Origin: Lachnospiraceae bacterium | GTDB lineage: Bacteria > Bacillota > Clostridia > Lachnospirales > Lachnospiraceae | Direction: 5' to 3' | DNA: 57,631 bases | Assembly (NCBI GenBank): GCA_015057865.1 | Contig: SVDH01000008.1 | Location: 1-57,631 of the forward strand | Shown: in pieces, positions 57,511 to 57,631 of the stretch | Position numbering within the stretch: position 1 is the first letter of the stretch | Layout: every line of letters starts with the position of its first letter | The notes under the pieces: model-generated | What the model saw: the letters and a program-made list of their open reading frames with translations, nothing else | Database searches by the model: none | Told to the model about the DNA's origin: nothing | Position numbers and translations under genes: made by a program

Positions 57511-57631
57511 GCGGTTGCTTTTCATTGCCTCTGGCGCCCGGCTACCACGGGCATTATGTCTGTTTCTAGTCTGAGTTGGCTTACTTGTCAGCTCATTTTC
57601 TTTTTTGACCCACGTTTGGTATGACGCCAGG
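57511..57631. other. Right-edge intergenic region with partial inverted arms
   Basis: A small hairpin CCCG/CGGG lies at 57537-57551. The stretch CCTCTGGCGCC (57528-57538) has a partial inverted counterpart in GACGCCAGG (57623-57631) at the very edge. It may be a terminator or part of a larger repeat that continues outside the window. Confidence 0.3.

Overview
This looks like chromosomal DNA of a Gram-positive anaerobe of the class Clostridia, most probably a Lachnospiraceae gut species. The evidence is Firmicutes-type promoters and strong AGGAGG ribosome binding sites, an oxygen-sensitive class III ribonucleotide reductase, an LPXTG surface protein, an EssC/EsxA type VII secretion system and typical clostridial regulators. 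The species cannot be fixed from this sequence alone.

Layout. (1) 1-8924, minus strand: a surface-adhesin/pilus operon. It runs zinc-ribbon/AP2 regulator, signal peptidase I, a 2,320-residue LPXTG adhesin with a von Willebrand A domain and six Cna-B-like repeats, then a secreted protein cut off by the window edge. A serine recombinase (9312-9941) sits just upstream. Between them a good promoter points AWAY from the operon and lies inside a 10-bp inverted repeat (9009-9166), which suggests a phase-variable switch in the OFF orientation. (2) 10098-10830: a small two-gene operon with a Nif11-like peptide. (3) About 10961-21259: a 10.3-kb integrative mobilizable element in tRNA-Leu(UAG). It carries integrase, excisionase, XRE regulator, an ABC transporter with LytTR/DUF3021 regulator genes, a MOBQ relaxase with a recognisable oriT nic region, an accessory protein and a DUF6017 replication-like protein. 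The displaced 3' half of the host tRNA, with its native terminator, marks the far end. (4) 21481-24690, plus: an MFS transporter, a UroD/MtaA-like methyltransferase-fold enzyme and a LysR regulator. (5) 24728-30127: a cytidylate-kinase-like protein, a giant MMPL/RND exporter with seven repeated helical modules, and a divergent TetR repressor. (6) 30166-34636: nrdG, nrdD (with a pair of NrdR boxes) and gltX. (7) 34746-35223: a promoter-terminator unit without a convincing ORF, a candidate noncoding RNA ending in a nested inverted repeat. (8) 35317-37846: HtrA protease and a LytR-CpsA-Psr enzyme. (9) 38006-50615, minus: a type VII secretion locus. It holds esaA, essA-like, essB, esxA, an essC with an EsaB-like N-terminus, an LXG-like large substrate, two paralogous membrane-anchored proteins, a TIGR04197-like small substrate and a coiled-coil protein. 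(10) 50812-57510: a polyprenyl-phosphate sugar transferase, ftsE-ftsX-ctpA, a PucR/CdaR-type regulator and a YigZ family protein.

How it fits together. Much of the window builds or remodels the cell surface: adhesin export and anchoring, type VII secretion, LCP glycopolymer ligation, FtsEX/CtpA, HtrA and glycan initiation. The points most worth following up are the putative invertible promoter, the EsaB-EssC fusion with its uncharacterised substrate and candidate immunity pair, the candidate RNA at 34.8-35.2 kb, the modular MMPL exporter and the tRNA-borne mobilizable element. Start codons were moved inward from the longest open frame wherever a clear ribosome binding site favoured an internal start.
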